Origin: Pseudomonas sp. Irchel 3A7
GTDB taxonomy: Bacteria; Pseudomonadota; Gammaproteobacteria; Pseudomonadales; Pseudomonadaceae
Assembly: GCF_900187565.1 (NCBI RefSeq)
Contig: NZ_FYED01000007.1
Coordinates: 124,001-188,000, forward strand
Length of the DNA stretch: 64,000 nt
Direction: 5' to 3'
Part shown: piece by piece, positions 27,627-37,061 of the stretch
Layout: each line of letters opens with the position of its first letter
How positions within the stretch are numbered: the stretch's first letter is position 1
The notes under the pieces: model-generated
Told to the model about the DNA's origin: nothing
Databases searched by the model: none
The model's input: the letters and a program-made list of their open reading frames with translations, nothing else
Translations under genes and position numbers: made by a program

Positions 27627-27654
27627 ACAAACCCCGGAGAAATCCGGGGTTTGT
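27627..27654 (+). terminator. Terminator of gltP
   Basis: Perfect 12-bp stem ACAAACCCCGGA/TCCGGGGTTTGT with a GAAA tetraloop, followed by CGTTT. It lies after the REP pair, 51 nt before the next start. Confidence 0.85.
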
Positions 27655-27705
27655 CGTTTCTGGCCACCCCGCTATCATTCGCGCATCTTTTGGGGGATTT
27701 GACTG

Positions 27706-28935
27706 ATGCTTAATGGCCTGTGGCTTGGCTTCTTCATCGTGGCCGCCGTATCGGCGCTGGCGCAATGGCTGATCGGCGGCAACGCCGGGATCTTCGCGGC
27801 GATGGTGGAAAGCATTTTCGCCATGGCCAAATTGTCGGTCGAGGTCATGGTCCTGCTGTTCGGCACCCTCACCCTCTGGCTGGGTTTTCTGCGGATTGCC
27901 GAGAAAGCCGGGATCGTCGAAAGGCTGGCCAAGGCCCTCGGCCCGCTGTTTCTGCGGTTAATGCCTGAAGTGCCGGCCGGTCACCCGGCCATCGGCCTGA
28001 TCACCCTGAACTTCGCCGCCAACGGCCTGGGCCTGGACAATGCCGCCACGCCGATCGGCCTCAAGGCCATGAAGGCCCTGCAGGAACTCAACCCCAGTGA
28101 CACCATCGCCAGCAACGCGCAGATCCTGTTCCTGGTGCTCAACGCCTCCTCCCTGACCCTGCTGCCGGTGACGATTTTCATGTACCGCGCCCAGCAAGGC
28201 GCGCCCGATCCGACGCTGGTGTTCCTGCCGATTCTGCTGGCCACCAGTTGCTCGACCATCGTCGGCTTCCTGGCCGTGGCGTTCATGCAACGCCTGCGTG
28301 TCTGGGACCCGGTGGTGTTGGCGTACATCATTCCCGGTGCCCTCATCCTTGGCGGTTTCATGGCGTTGCTGGCGACGCTTTCTGCCACCGCCCTGGCCAG
28401 TTTGTCGTCGATCCTCGGCAATCTGACGCTATTTGGAATCATCATGCTGTTTCTGGTGATTGGCGCGTTGCGCAAAGTGAAGGTCTATGAGGCGTTCGTC
28501 GAAGGTGCCAAAGAGGGTTTCGACGTCGCGAAGAACCTGCTGCCGTATCTGGTGGCGATGCTCTGCGCCGTAGGCGTGCTGCGGGCGTCCGGGGCACTGG
28601 ATTTCGGCCTGGACGGGATTCGTCACCTGGTTGAATGGGCGGGCTGGGACACGCGCTTCGTCGACGCGTTGCCGACGGCGATGGTCAAGCCATTCTCCGG
28701 CAGTGCCGCCCGGGCGATGCTGATCGAAACCATGAAAACATCGGGGGTGGACAGCTTCCCGGCACTGGTAGCGGCAACGATCCAGGGCAGTACCGAAACC
28801 ACATTCTATGTGCTGGCCGTTTACTTCGGCGCGGTGGGCATCCAGCGCGCGCGGCATGCGGTGGGGTGTGCGTTGTTGGCGGAGTTGGCGGGCGTCCTGG
28901 GCGCCATCGGCGTCTGCTACTGGTTCTTCGGCTGA
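27706..28935 (+). CDS. SpmAB-like nucleoside-recognition membrane protein
   Basis: Inner-membrane protein (409 aa) in which the two halves correspond to spore maturation proteins SpmA and SpmB fused, each with a 'Gate' (nucleoside recognition) domain. About ten hydrophobic helices are visible. Conserved segments are LNFAANGLGLDNAATPIGLKAM in the first half and TMVKPFSG-like TAMVKPFSGSAARAM with TIQGSTETTFYVLAVYFGAVG in the second. Pseudomonas does not sporulate, so the name is historical; the transported or bound ligand is unknown. It starts 51 nt after the gltP terminator. Confidence 0.87.
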   Translation: MLNGLWLGFFIVAAVSALAQWLIGGNAGIFAAMVESIFAMAKLSVEVMVLLFGTLTLWLGFLRIAEKAGIVERLAKALGPLFLRLMPEVPAGHPAIGLITLNFAANGLGLDNAATPIGLKAMKALQELNPSDTIASNAQILFLVLNASSLTLLPVTIFMYRAQQGAPDPTLVFLPILLATSCSTIVGFLAVAFMQRLRVWDPVVLAYIIPGALILGGFMALLATLSATALASLSSILGNLTLFGIIMLFLVIGALRKVKVYEAFVEGAKEGFDVAKNLLPYLVAMLCAVGVLRASGALDFGLDGIRHLVEWAGWDTRFVDALPTAMVKPFSGSAARAMLIETMKTSGVDSFPALVAATIQGSTETTFYVLAVYFGAVGIQRARHAVGCALLAELAGVLGAIGVCYWFFG

Positions 28936-28946
28936 CCATATCCCCC

Positions 28947-29046
28947 TGTAGGAGCGAGCTTGCTCGCGAAAAACCAACGGGCGCCGCTGGCCATCTGATT
29001 TTACGCGTTATCGTTCACGACCATCGCGAGCAAGCTCGCTCCTACA
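28947..29046. repeat. REP pair 4 (TGTAGGAG subtype)
   Basis: Between convergent genes. Units have TGTAGGAGC ends and a GAGCGAGCTTGCTCGC core, a subtype seen only once in the window. Confidence 0.85.
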
Positions 29047-29062
29047 GGGTTTGCCACCAGGC

Positions 29063-29689
29063 TCAGGGCCTCGGTGGTGGCGCCAGTTTCTGCCCTTGCT
29101 CCACCGCCCAAGCCACCACCTGCGCCGTCAGCTGATCATTGGCCTGGCCGAATCCGCCGACAACGGCAGGCACCTTCACATCGCCCAATGGCTGGCGCAC
29201 TTCAAAGCGGCGGCTGGCAAGGATGCGCTGGTCATACCCGCGCACCAGCAGCGCATCCATCCGCACGACGACGCTGGCGGCGTTGCCTTGATACTCCGTC
29301 TGGAACGCCTGCAGATTGCCGCCCAATTCCAGGTCTGCCAGGAAGTTGCTGTCGTCGGTGCTGAGCAACGTCACCCGGCCATCGCGTTGAAAACCATCGA
29401 GCAGACGATTGCGCAGCAGCACCGGTGCCGGGTCGCTCCAGCGCGAGCCCTTGTAGCTGCTGATCACATCGCCCTGGGGGATGACGGCAATGTTCGGGCT
29501 GTTCAACGCTTCGCTGGCCTGGGGTTTGTTCAGGCGCAGCGACCAGCGCTGCGGCGTGCCATGGCTGGCCGAAACATTGCTTTGCGCCGACGGCAATCGA
29601 TAGACATCGAACGGCTCGGACTCGGGCAGGATCGAGCATGAGCTGATCAGCGTAAAACCGGCGAGGAGGGCGAGGGCGGTCAGCTTCAT
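29063..29689 (-). CDS. PqiC/YmbA-type transport auxiliary lipoprotein
   Basis: Lipoprotein (208 aa) of the ABC-type transport auxiliary family (DUF330). The lipobox LISSC gives a lipidated Cys at residue 18. The fold is recognisable from FDVYRLPSAQ, IAVIPQGDVISSYKGSRWSDPAPVLLRNRLLDGFQRDG and the late YDQRILASRRFEV. Such proteins serve as the outer-membrane end of MCE lipid transporters, as PqiC does for PqiB. It is the last gene of the operon and overlaps the MCE gene by 4 nt. Confidence 0.88.
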   Translation of the reverse strand: MKLTALALLAGFTLISSCSILPESEPFDVYRLPSAQSNVSASHGTPQRWSLRLNKPQASEALNSPNIAVIPQGDVISSYKGSRWSDPAPVLLRNRLLDGFQRDGRVTLLSTDDSNFLADLELGGNLQAFQTEYQGNAASVVVRMDALLVRGYDQRILASRRFEVRQPLGDVKVPAVVGGFGQANDQLTAQVVAWAVEQGQKLAPPPRP

Positions 29690-30624
29690 GGGGTGAATTC
29701 CTTGTTCTTGTCACTGCCCAGCAGGTAGCCGCTGGGGTTGGCCTCCAGGCGTTGCGAAATAGTGCGTAGCGAGGTCAGGGTTTCCCGCAGCTCGCGCACC
29801 GCCGGGGCCAGGCCATTGAGGCCCTGCATGCCGCTGTTGAGCGAATCCTGATTGGCGCTGAGCAGTTTGTTGATCGTCGCGCTGCTCTGTTCCAGCGACT
29901 TCATGGCTTGTTCAGCGCTGCCGAACATCTGCTTGCCCTGATCGTTGAGCAAACCGTTGGCGTTGCGCATCAACGCCGAGGTCTGTTCCATCATGGTGCT
30001 GGCCTGCTTGCCGACAGAAGCCAGTTGCTGCATGGCCAGGCGCAGGTCGCCGCGCTGCTCGGCGATGGTGCCGGTGGTTTGCTCCAGATGCTCGAGAGTC
30101 TTGCTGATGCGTTCGATGTTTTCCGTCGAGAACATCAGATTGGCGTTGTGCATCAGCATGTTCACGCCGGACATCAGGTCGTTGCTGTCGTTGAGCAGAC
30201 GGGCGATGGGCGAGGGTGAAGCGACGATCACCGGCAACTTGCCGTCCTTGCCCTTGAGCGTCGGACTTTGCGGTGTGCCGCCACTGAGCTGGATGATCGA
30301 CGTCCCGGTGACCCCGGTCAGCGCCAGCTTGGCCTGGGTGTCTTCCTTGACCGGCGTATCGCCGCCCAGACGGATCCGCGCCAGCACCCGGCGCGGGTCT
30401 TCCGGATCCAGGCGCAGCAACACCACGTCGCCGACCTTGATCCCGCTGTATTGCACGGAGCTGCCCTTGGACAAGCCGCTGACCGCCTCGTTGAACACGA
30501 CTTCGTAGTCCTTGAATTCGGTGTCGACGCTGGACTTGGCCAGCCACAGGCCGAAGAGCAGGGCGCCCGTCACCACAATCACGGTGAACAGGCCGATCAA
30601 TACATGATGGGCTCGGGTTTCCAT
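29686..30624 (-). CDS. MlaD-like MCE-domain protein
   Basis: Lipid-binding MCE protein (312 aa) anchored in the inner membrane by one N-terminal helix (about residues 8-28). A single MCE domain (about 38-118: YEVVFNEAVSGLSKGSSVQYSGIKVGDVVLLRL) is followed by a long helical C-terminal region (150-290) rich in Gln, Ser and Asn with LEHLEQTTGTIAEQRGDL. The long tail is suited to forming a periplasm-spanning tube. It should pair with the permease and ATPase encoded upstream. It is longer than E. coli MlaD (183 aa), closer to mycobacterial-type MCE proteins. Confidence 0.9.
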   Translation of the reverse strand: METRAHHVLIGLFTVIVVTGALLFGLWLAKSSVDTEFKDYEVVFNEAVSGLSKGSSVQYSGIKVGDVVLLRLDPEDPRRVLARIRLGGDTPVKEDTQAKLALTGVTGTSIIQLSGGTPQSPTLKGKDGKLPVIVASPSPIARLLNDSNDLMSGVNMLMHNANLMFSTENIERISKTLEHLEQTTGTIAEQRGDLRLAMQQLASVGKQASTMMEQTSALMRNANGLLNDQGKQMFGSAEQAMKSLEQSSATINKLLSANQDSLNSGMQGLNGLAPAVRELRETLTSLRTISQRLEANPSGYLLGSDKNKEFTP

Positions 30625-30625
30625 G

Positions 30626-31429
30626 TCAGACCTCGTTGAGCTGTTGAGCGGCCGTCAGCGCCGCGCGGCCGCGAGGGCCGTGGAAGTATTCGTGAATCCA
30701 GGCGTCGTCGGTTTCCGAGACCACGTCGATGGCATCGGCCACCAGCACTTTCTTCTGCGCCAGCACCGCCACGCGATCGGTGATGGTGTAGAGCGTGTCG
30801 AGGTCGTGGGTCACCAGAAAAACGCTCAGGCCCAGGGCGTCACGCAGGGTCAGGATCAACTGATCGAACGCGGCGGCACCAATCGGATCGAGACCGGCGG
30901 TGGGTTCGTCGAGAAACAGGATATCCGGGTCCAGCGCCAATGCCCGCGCCAGCGCCGCACGCTTGATCATCCCGCCAGACAGGGAGGCGGGGTATTTGTC
31001 CGCCGCCGACAGCGGCAACCCGGCGAGGGCCATCTTGACCGCAGCCAGGTGTTCGGCATCGTCACGGCTCAGCCCGGCATGCTCGATCAAGGGCAGGGCA
31101 ACGTTCTCGGTCACCGTCAATGAAGAGAACAGGGCGCCTTTCTGAAACAGCACGCCGAAGCGCCGTTCGACCAGGGACCGCTCATGCTCGGACAGCGTCG
31201 GCAGGTTTTTACCGAACACTTTCACCACGCCCTCGCTGGGCTGGCGCAAGCCGACGATGCTGCGCAACAGCACCGATTTGCCACTGCCGGAGCCACCGAC
31301 CACGGCCAGGATCTCGCCCCTGTACAAATCCAGGTCGAGGTTCTCATGCACGCTCTGGTGGCCGAAGCGATTGCACAGGCCACGGACTTCGATCACCGCC
31401 TCTGCAGGCGCGCGGGGTACACGGCTCAC
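30626..31429 (-). CDS. MlaF-like ABC ATPase
   Basis: ATPase (267 aa) of the MCE transporter. Walker A GGSGSGKS, signature LSGGMIKRAALARALAL and Walker B DILFLDEPTAGLDP match the MlaF family. The start is a GTG (31429) overlapping the permease stop as GTGA, which signals coupling. The frame is open far upstream, but those residues only shadow the permease gene. The next gene begins 1 nt after its stop. Confidence 0.9.
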   Translation of the reverse strand: MSRVPRAPAEAVIEVRGLCNRFGHQSVHENLDLDLYRGEILAVVGGSGSGKSVLLRSIVGLRQPSEGVVKVFGKNLPTLSEHERSLVERRFGVLFQKGALFSSLTVTENVALPLIEHAGLSRDDAEHLAAVKMALAGLPLSAADKYPASLSGGMIKRAALARALALDPDILFLDEPTAGLDPIGAAAFDQLILTLRDALGLSVFLVTHDLDTLYTITDRVAVLAQKKVLVADAIDVVSETDDAWIHEYFHGPRGRAALTAAQQLNEV

Positions 31430-32574
31430 CAGCTCATCTCCATGAAAAACAGCGCGGCCACGGCATCGAGCACGATCACCACGAAAATCGACTGCACCAC
31501 GCTGGAGGTGGTGTGCGCACCGACGGACTCGGCGCTGCCGCTGACCTTGAAACCTTCCAGGCAACCAATCGCGGCGATCAGGAAGGCAAAGATCGGCGCT
31601 TTGACGATCCCCACCAGAAAGTGCTGTACGCCGATGTCCGATTGCAGCAGCGACAGAAACATCGCCGGGGAAATATCCAACGATATCGCGCAGACCACAC
31701 CGCCGCCGACGATCCCTGACAGCATCGCCAGAAAGGTCAGCATCGGCAGTGCGATCAGCAGGGCCAGAACGCGCGGCACCACCAGCAACTCCATCGGGTC
31801 GAGACCCAGGGTGCGGATGGCGTCGATTTCTTCGTTGGCCTTCATCGAACCGATCTGCGCGGTGAACGCACTGGCGGTACGCCCAGCCATCAGGATGGCG
31901 GTCAGCAGCACGCCGAATTCGCGCAGGAAGGAGAACGCCACCAGGTCCACGGTGAACACCGTCGCACCGAAACTGGCCAACACCGTCGCCCCGAGAAACG
32001 CCACCACGGCACCCACCAGAAAAGTCAGCAGGGCGACGATGGGGGCGGCGTCCAGGCCGGTCTGCTCGATGTGCGCGACCATCGGGGTGATGCGCCAGCG
32101 TTTCGGGCGAAACAGGCCGCGAAGGATGGTTTCCAGAATCAGGCCGACGAAACCCAGCAGTTGCAGGGTGTCCTGCCAAACGGTGTCCACCGCGCGGCCA
32201 ATACGGGTCAGCAGTTGAATGCCGACACTGATTTCCGGCTCTTTGATCGGCACACAGAAATCGGTCAGGGAGCGATAGACCGTTTGCAGCAACGCGCGGT
32301 CGGCGGCCGAAAGGGTGCAATCGGGGTGTTCGGCGGATCGCCCCAGCCGTTCGGAGCCCAGCAGTTCCACCAGCAACGAGGCACCCGCCGTGTCGAGGGC
32401 GCCGAGGCCATTGAGGTCGATATGGGTGCTGTCGTCGTACTGGCCTTCGAGCTTTTCGCTCAAGTGCTTGAGGTCGGCGTAATGGGCGAGCGTCCAGTCC
32501 CCCGTCACCCGGATCCGGGTCGGGGAGTGCGAGGTGTCCAGTTGGGCATTGCCGGCCACTGTGCTGCTGGTCAT
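31426..32574 (-). CDS. MlaE-like permease with N-terminal STAS domain
   Basis: Membrane permease (382 aa) of the MCE transporter. Residues 15-110 form a STAS-like domain (IRVTGDWTLAHYADL, HIDLNGLGALDTAGASLLVELL), which in E. coli is a separate protein, MlaB. The MlaE domain follows (about 125-382) with GATVLASFGATVF, LREFGVLLTAILMAGRTASAFTAQIGSMKANEEIDAIRTLGLDP, and LEGFKVSGSAESVGAHTT. First gene of the four-gene operon. The STAS fusion means no separate MlaB is needed. Confidence 0.9.
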   Translation of the reverse strand: MTSSTVAGNAQLDTSHSPTRIRVTGDWTLAHYADLKHLSEKLEGQYDDSTHIDLNGLGALDTAGASLLVELLGSERLGRSAEHPDCTLSAADRALLQTVYRSLTDFCVPIKEPEISVGIQLLTRIGRAVDTVWQDTLQLLGFVGLILETILRGLFRPKRWRITPMVAHIEQTGLDAAPIVALLTFLVGAVVAFLGATVLASFGATVFTVDLVAFSFLREFGVLLTAILMAGRTASAFTAQIGSMKANEEIDAIRTLGLDPMELLVVPRVLALLIALPMLTFLAMLSGIVGGGVVCAISLDISPAMFLSLLQSDIGVQHFLVGIVKAPIFAFLIAAIGCLEGFKVSGSAESVGAHTTSSVVQSIFVVIVLDAVAALFFMEMSW

Positions 32575-32629
32575 AAGCTCCGTGCTTTTTCGGCTATTTA
32601 CGCAGACCTACGTAATAGCACGAACTGTC

Positions 32630-33658
32630 TTACTTTTCTTTGATCGGTGTGCTGTCGGTGATCTTGAAGCGCAGTACCCCGATCAACTGACCGTCTTCGG
32701 TCAGCACCCGGACCTGCCATTTGCCCGCCGGGTTGCCGGGGAAGTTCTGCTTGTGGGTCCAGGCGCGATAGCCTTCCTTGCGGCCACCGTGAATATCCAG
32801 CGCGATGCGATCGACCTCTTTGCCGTTGAACTGCCAGACATGATAAATCCGCTCGTCGAGGCCGCGCGGAGCATTGATCGCGGTATAGGCATACAACCCG
32901 TCGCCACGGATCTGCTCGGCGCTGACTTCTTCCAGACTCTTGCCGGGCGTTCGGTCCTGCATTTGCGTGCTGATGGCCACTTCGGTCATCCACAGCGTCG
33001 CCGGCGGTACCCACGAACGCAGCACCCAGCCCACGCCACCGATGCCTACGGTGATACTGAGGATCGCCACGGCGTTGCGCACGGTGCGGATCGGGAAGAT
33101 CGAAGCGAGGCTCGGGAATGACAACAGCACCGCGATGCCCAGCGCCCACTTGAAACTTTGTGAGGTGGTCAGGTGCATGATCACCGGTAACGCGGTGAGC
33201 AGGGCGGCAAACAGGGTCAGCGTATGCAACGCCAGGAACGCCCAGCGCCGCGGCGCCAGCCACTTGTAGTAGAGCGGGTCGACGATGGAGATCAATGCCG
33301 CGATACCCAACAGCCCGGTGAAGAACAGTTGGCCGCTGTTCCAGGTGGTGGTGATGAAAAAGAACGGCAGGACGAAGAACAGGCTTTCCTGATGGATCAT
33401 CTGCGTTGCATAACGCAGCAGGGGCTGGGGAATTTCCCGCTTGAAGATTTTGGTGAACAGCTTGGTCAGGCTGTTTTCCAGCATCAGCCAGACCCAGCTG
33501 ATCAGCATGATGGTGGTGATCCAGCTCGCCAGCCCCTGTTGCCGATCCACCAGGATGAAGCTGCCGACCCCGGAGATAAAGCCACCGAGCGCAATGACCC
33601 CGGGGTAGCGCTTCATCAGTTCGAGGATGCGCTGTACGAAAAGGGTCAGGGTCGGCAT
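32630..33658 (-). CDS. DUF5924/DUF2914 membrane protein
   Basis: Membrane protein (342 aa) of unknown function. Six or seven hydrophobic helices occupy about residues 15-240. The soluble C-terminal part (about 250-340) matches DUF2914: YAYTAINAPRGLDERIYHVWQFNGKEVDRI, then GGRKEGYRAWTHKQNFPGNPAGKWQVRV, and VLRFKI. The ATG at 33658 gives the family N-terminus (MPTLTLFVQRILELMKRYPG); the frame continues open through the REP pair upstream but is not coding. It lies 55 nt upstream of the MCE operon on the same strand. Confidence 0.82.
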   Translation of the reverse strand: MPTLTLFVQRILELMKRYPGVIALGGFISGVGSFILVDRQQGLASWITTIMLISWVWLMLENSLTKLFTKIFKREIPQPLLRYATQMIHQESLFFVLPFFFITTTWNSGQLFFTGLLGIAALISIVDPLYYKWLAPRRWAFLALHTLTLFAALLTALPVIMHLTTSQSFKWALGIAVLLSFPSLASIFPIRTVRNAVAILSITVGIGGVGWVLRSWVPPATLWMTEVAISTQMQDRTPGKSLEEVSAEQIRGDGLYAYTAINAPRGLDERIYHVWQFNGKEVDRIALDIHGGRKEGYRAWTHKQNFPGNPAGKWQVRVLTEDGQLIGVLRFKITDSTPIKEK

Positions 33659-33752
33659 TCGGCGGTTCACAGTCGTCGTAGGAAAAATCCTCGACAGGGT
33701 ACCGCTGGCGGGGCGGTGTGGCGAGGGGCCACAGCCGGTTGACGTGCGAAAC

Positions 33753-33844
33753 TTGTGGGAGCGAGCCTGCTCGCGAAGAGGTCGGCAGATCCCGCATTGA
33801 TATCGCCTGCTTTGCCGCCTTCGCGAGCAGGCTCGCTCCCACAA
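33753..33844. repeat. REP pair 5
   Basis: GAGCGAGCCTGCTCGC cores with TGTGGG ends pointing outward, between two minus-strand genes. Confidence 0.87.
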
Positions 33845-33851
33845 GGATCTC

Positions 33852-35228
33852 TTACTTTCTGCGATGAAAGCGCCAGGCCGCCAGACTGAGTACGATCAAT
33901 CCCAGTAATCCGGCCATCACCCACAACAACTGATCATCACTGAGCAACGGCTTTTCAATCCGGACATACCCCGGTTGCAGGAGCAATTCGCGCATCGCCT
34001 TGTTGGCTTCTGCCAGAGTCACCGCTTGCAGCTCCTTGGCCGGATTGGCGAAACGGCCGTCCTCGTAGTCCCCAAGGGCGCTCCAGTAGTAATCGGCCAG
34101 CGCGCTGTTGCCTTGCACGGCCCAGGCCTGGCGGGCGATGGCGGCCTGTTTGAGGCGGTTGAAGGTCTCGGCATTCAGACCGTCCTTGAGCAACCCGGCC
34201 TTCATTTCATCCAGCACCTTTTGCGCTTCGACCACGTCATCGCGCTCCAGATCGGCGTTGAGGCTCATGAAGCCCACACCGCCGAACACCTCACGCTCGG
34301 CCCACGGGCCGTAGGACAAACCGTGCGCCAGGCGCAGCTGGCGATACAGCGCCCAGTCCAGATAATCCTTGAGCAGGTCGAAGGTTTGGTCGTGCTGATC
34401 CTCCAATACCGGTTCCGGTACCAGCCAATGCAGCTTGGCCCCACCGCCTACAAAGCCGCGGGTCAGGTTGCGTTCATGGGCGGCACTGGCCTGGATTTGC
34501 GGCAGCGGCGGGTGGCCCGTCGGTTCGACAGGCTTGAGCACGCCATACGCCCGCTCCAGATAAGCCGGCAGCAAGCGGTCAAGATCACCGACCACGATCA
34601 ACGTCATATTGTTGGGCGCGTACCAATCCTTGCGCACCTTCTCCAGTTGTTCGCGAGTCAGTTGATCGACTTCCGCACGTTCAGGGCACTTGAGACCCAG
34701 CTCGACGGCCAGTTGCTTGCTCGCGGTATGCCCCAGATCCTGGCGATCCAGCCAACGCTGCAAATGCGTGTAGTGGCCGCCGTCTTCGCGCTCGACCACT
34801 TGCTTGGCGGCGTTGATGGCGTTGTCGTCGAAGCGGGTCTGGGTCAGCAGCGCCAGCAGCAGGTCGAGGACTTTGCGCTGGTTTTTGGCCGGGGCTTCGA
34901 TCACGAAGGTGGTGTCGGCATTGCTGGTAAAGGCGTTCCATTCGCCCCCCAGCGCTTGCATGCGCTCCTCCAGGCCGCCTTCGCCACTGGCGTCGATGCC
35001 GCTAAACAGCAAGTGTTCAAGCAAGTGCGGCAACTCTTTTTCGGCGCAACCGAAATCATCGATACCCACGCCAACCACCAGGCGAATCGCCACGTGCCCG
35101 CGTTCGGTGCCGGGCTTGAGCAGCAATTGCAGACCGTTACGCAGGGTGTAGCCCTCGACCTGGAAGCGATCCAGGGCTAGCGATGGTAATGAACCCAGCA
35201 ACAGACAGGCGAACAACAGGCAACGCAT
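33852..35228 (-). CDS. M16-family zinc metallopeptidase
   Basis: Exported peptidase of the pitrilysin/insulinase family (458 aa). The signal peptide is MRCLLFACLLLGSLPSLA. The inverted zinc site HLLEH (residues 68-72) is intact and the downstream helix (AINAAKQVVEREDG) provides the further glutamate. The second M16 domain starts near residue 185 (NMTLIVVGDLD). The protein ends in a transmembrane helix and basic tail (LLWVMAGLLGLIVLSLAAWRFHRRK), so it is probably tethered to the inner membrane facing the periplasm. The ATG at 35228 has GGAAG six bases upstream. Confidence 0.88.
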   Translation of the reverse strand: MRCLLFACLLLGSLPSLALDRFQVEGYTLRNGLQLLLKPGTERGHVAIRLVVGVGIDDFGCAEKELPHLLEHLLFSGIDASGEGGLEERMQALGGEWNAFTSNADTTFVIEAPAKNQRKVLDLLLALLTQTRFDDNAINAAKQVVEREDGGHYTHLQRWLDRQDLGHTASKQLAVELGLKCPERAEVDQLTREQLEKVRKDWYAPNNMTLIVVGDLDRLLPAYLERAYGVLKPVEPTGHPPLPQIQASAAHERNLTRGFVGGGAKLHWLVPEPVLEDQHDQTFDLLKDYLDWALYRQLRLAHGLSYGPWAEREVFGGVGFMSLNADLERDDVVEAQKVLDEMKAGLLKDGLNAETFNRLKQAAIARQAWAVQGNSALADYYWSALGDYEDGRFANPAKELQAVTLAEANKAMRELLLQPGYVRIEKPLLSDDQLLWVMAGLLGLIVLSLAAWRFHRRK

Positions 35229-35279
35229 AACGAGCTTCCATACGGCTGATTGGAGATCCATGTCGTCAGTCAGGCCGTC

Positions 35280-35354
35280 TTCGCGAGCAGGCTCGCTCCC
35301 ACATGGTTTTGTGAACCCTGCAAATCAACTGTGGGAGCGAGCCTGCTCGCGAAT
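35280..35354. repeat. REP pair 6
   Basis: Cores as in pair 3 but in the opposite arrangement, with TGTGGG ends facing inward, between the peptidase and Na/Pi genes. Confidence 0.87.
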
Positions 35355-35402
35355 GACCTTCCAGCCGAATCAATGTTACTGACTGACCACTCTGGCAGAC
35401 GT

Positions 35403-37061
35403 TCAAGGCGAATGCGTGATGTCCGCCAGATCGTCGGCCGCCAGTGCGCCGGTTTCGGAGGTTTCCAACACCACATAGGCACTGCTGCAAAACAGCGAGT
35501 TCAGACGCTTCATATCGGCGATCAGCTCCAGGTGCAGGGAGCTGGTCTCGATACTTTGCACGATCTTACGTTGCAATCGGCTGACATGAGCGTGGGCCAG
35601 GCGGCGTTCCTGTGCACGAAAGCGACGTTTCTCCCGCAGCAATTGGCGGGCACTTTCCTTATCGGCGCTGAGAAACACCGACAAGCCCAGACGCAGGTTG
35701 GAAATCAGCTGACTGTGCAACCCCGCCAACTCCTCCAGGCCAACCTCGGAAAACGACCGTCGCTGCGCGGTTTTCTGTTGCTGGACCTTGCGCAGCATGC
35801 GCTCGATCAGGTCACTGGCCAGTTTCAGGTTGATCGCCAGCTCGATGATTTCCGCCCACCGCCGGCTGTCCTGGTCACTGAGGTCCTCGCGGGGCATTTG
35901 CGCCAAGTACAGCTTGATGGCGCTGTAGAGGGATTCCACATCATCCGTCAGGCGTCGCATTTCCTGAGTGACGGCAGTTTGCTTGCCGTGCAGCACGTCC
36001 TGCATGGCTTCGAGCATGTTATCGATCAGGTCACCCATGCGCAGGGTTTCCCGGGCGGCGTTGGCCAAAGCGAGACTGGGCGTGACCAACGCGGTCGGAT
36101 CAAGGTGCCGGGGTTTGGCGGTGCCATTGAGTTGCGGGCGCTCCGGCAGCACCCACGCGCAAAACCTGGCCATCGGCCCGACGCTGGGCAGCAGGACCAG
36201 GCAGCGCGCCGTGTTGTAGAGCAGGTGAAAGCCGATGACCATTTCCTGAGGACTGAAATCCAGGCTGTCGATCCAATGCACCAGCGGGTCGAGCACCGGA
36301 ATGATCAGCAACAGGCCGATCAGCTTGTACAACAGGCTGCCCAACGCCACCTGACGACCCGCTGCGTTCTGCATGCTGGTGCTGAGGAACGCGAGGATGC
36401 CACTGCCGATGTTGGCGCCGATCACCAGGCCGAGGGCCACCGGCAGACTGATCACGTTGGCACCGGCCAGGGTTGCGGTCAGCAATACCGCCGCCAGGCT
36501 GGAGTAGGAAATCATCGCGAACAACGCGCCGACCAGGGCGTCGAGCAGGATATCGCCGGTCAGCGAGGCAAAAATAACCTTCACCCCTTGGGCGTGGGTG
36601 ATCGGCGCGGCGGCTTCGACGATCAGTTGCAGCGCCAGGATGATCAATCCCAGGCCAATACTGACGCGGCCCATCTGGCCTACTCGCGTCTGTTTACGCG
36701 AGAGAAAGAAGATTACCCCGACAAAAATCAGCAGCGGCGACAGCCATGACAAATCGAAGGTCAGCACCCGCGCCATCAGCGCCGTACCGACATCGGCCCC
36801 AAGCATGGTCGCCAGCGCAGGAGTAAGCCCCATCAAACCCTGGCCGACAAATGACGTGACGAGCATCGCCGTGGCGTTGCTGCTCTGGACCATGGCGGTC
36901 ACCACGATCCCGGAGATGAACGCCAGCCAGCGTTTGGACATGTTCTGGCCGATCACATGGCGCAGGTTGGACCCGTAGACCCGCAGGATGCCGGTGCGGA
37001 CGATGTGCGTGCCCCAGATCAGCAAGGCCACGGCAGAAAGCAAATTGAGCAGGGTGAGCAT
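35403..37061 (-). CDS. Na/Pi cotransporter family protein
   Basis: Inner-membrane protein (552 aa) of the NptA/YjbB family. Two inverted Na_Pi_cotrans repeats are visible: GTHIVRTGILRVYGSNLRHVI, then VQSSNATAMLVTSFVGQGL, and the second GLVIGANIGSGILAFLSTSMQNAAGR. A cytoplasmic PhoU-like helical domain follows (about residues 340-540: ETLRMGDLIDNMLEAMQDVL). The family moves phosphate with sodium, often outward in bacteria. The ATG at 37061 (MLTLLNLLSAVALLIWG) is the natural start. Confidence 0.88.
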   Translation of the reverse strand: MLTLLNLLSAVALLIWGTHIVRTGILRVYGSNLRHVIGQNMSKRWLAFISGIVVTAMVQSSNATAMLVTSFVGQGLMGLTPALATMLGADVGTALMARVLTFDLSWLSPLLIFVGVIFFLSRKQTRVGQMGRVSIGLGLIILALQLIVEAAAPITHAQGVKVIFASLTGDILLDALVGALFAMISYSSLAAVLLTATLAGANVISLPVALGLVIGANIGSGILAFLSTSMQNAAGRQVALGSLLYKLIGLLLIIPVLDPLVHWIDSLDFSPQEMVIGFHLLYNTARCLVLLPSVGPMARFCAWVLPERPQLNGTAKPRHLDPTALVTPSLALANAARETLRMGDLIDNMLEAMQDVLHGKQTAVTQEMRRLTDDVESLYSAIKLYLAQMPREDLSDQDSRRWAEIIELAINLKLASDLIERMLRKVQQQKTAQRRSFSEVGLEELAGLHSQLISNLRLGLSVFLSADKESARQLLREKRRFRAQERRLAHAHVSRLQRKIVQSIETSSLHLELIADMKRLNSLFCSSAYVVLETSETGALAADDLADITHSP

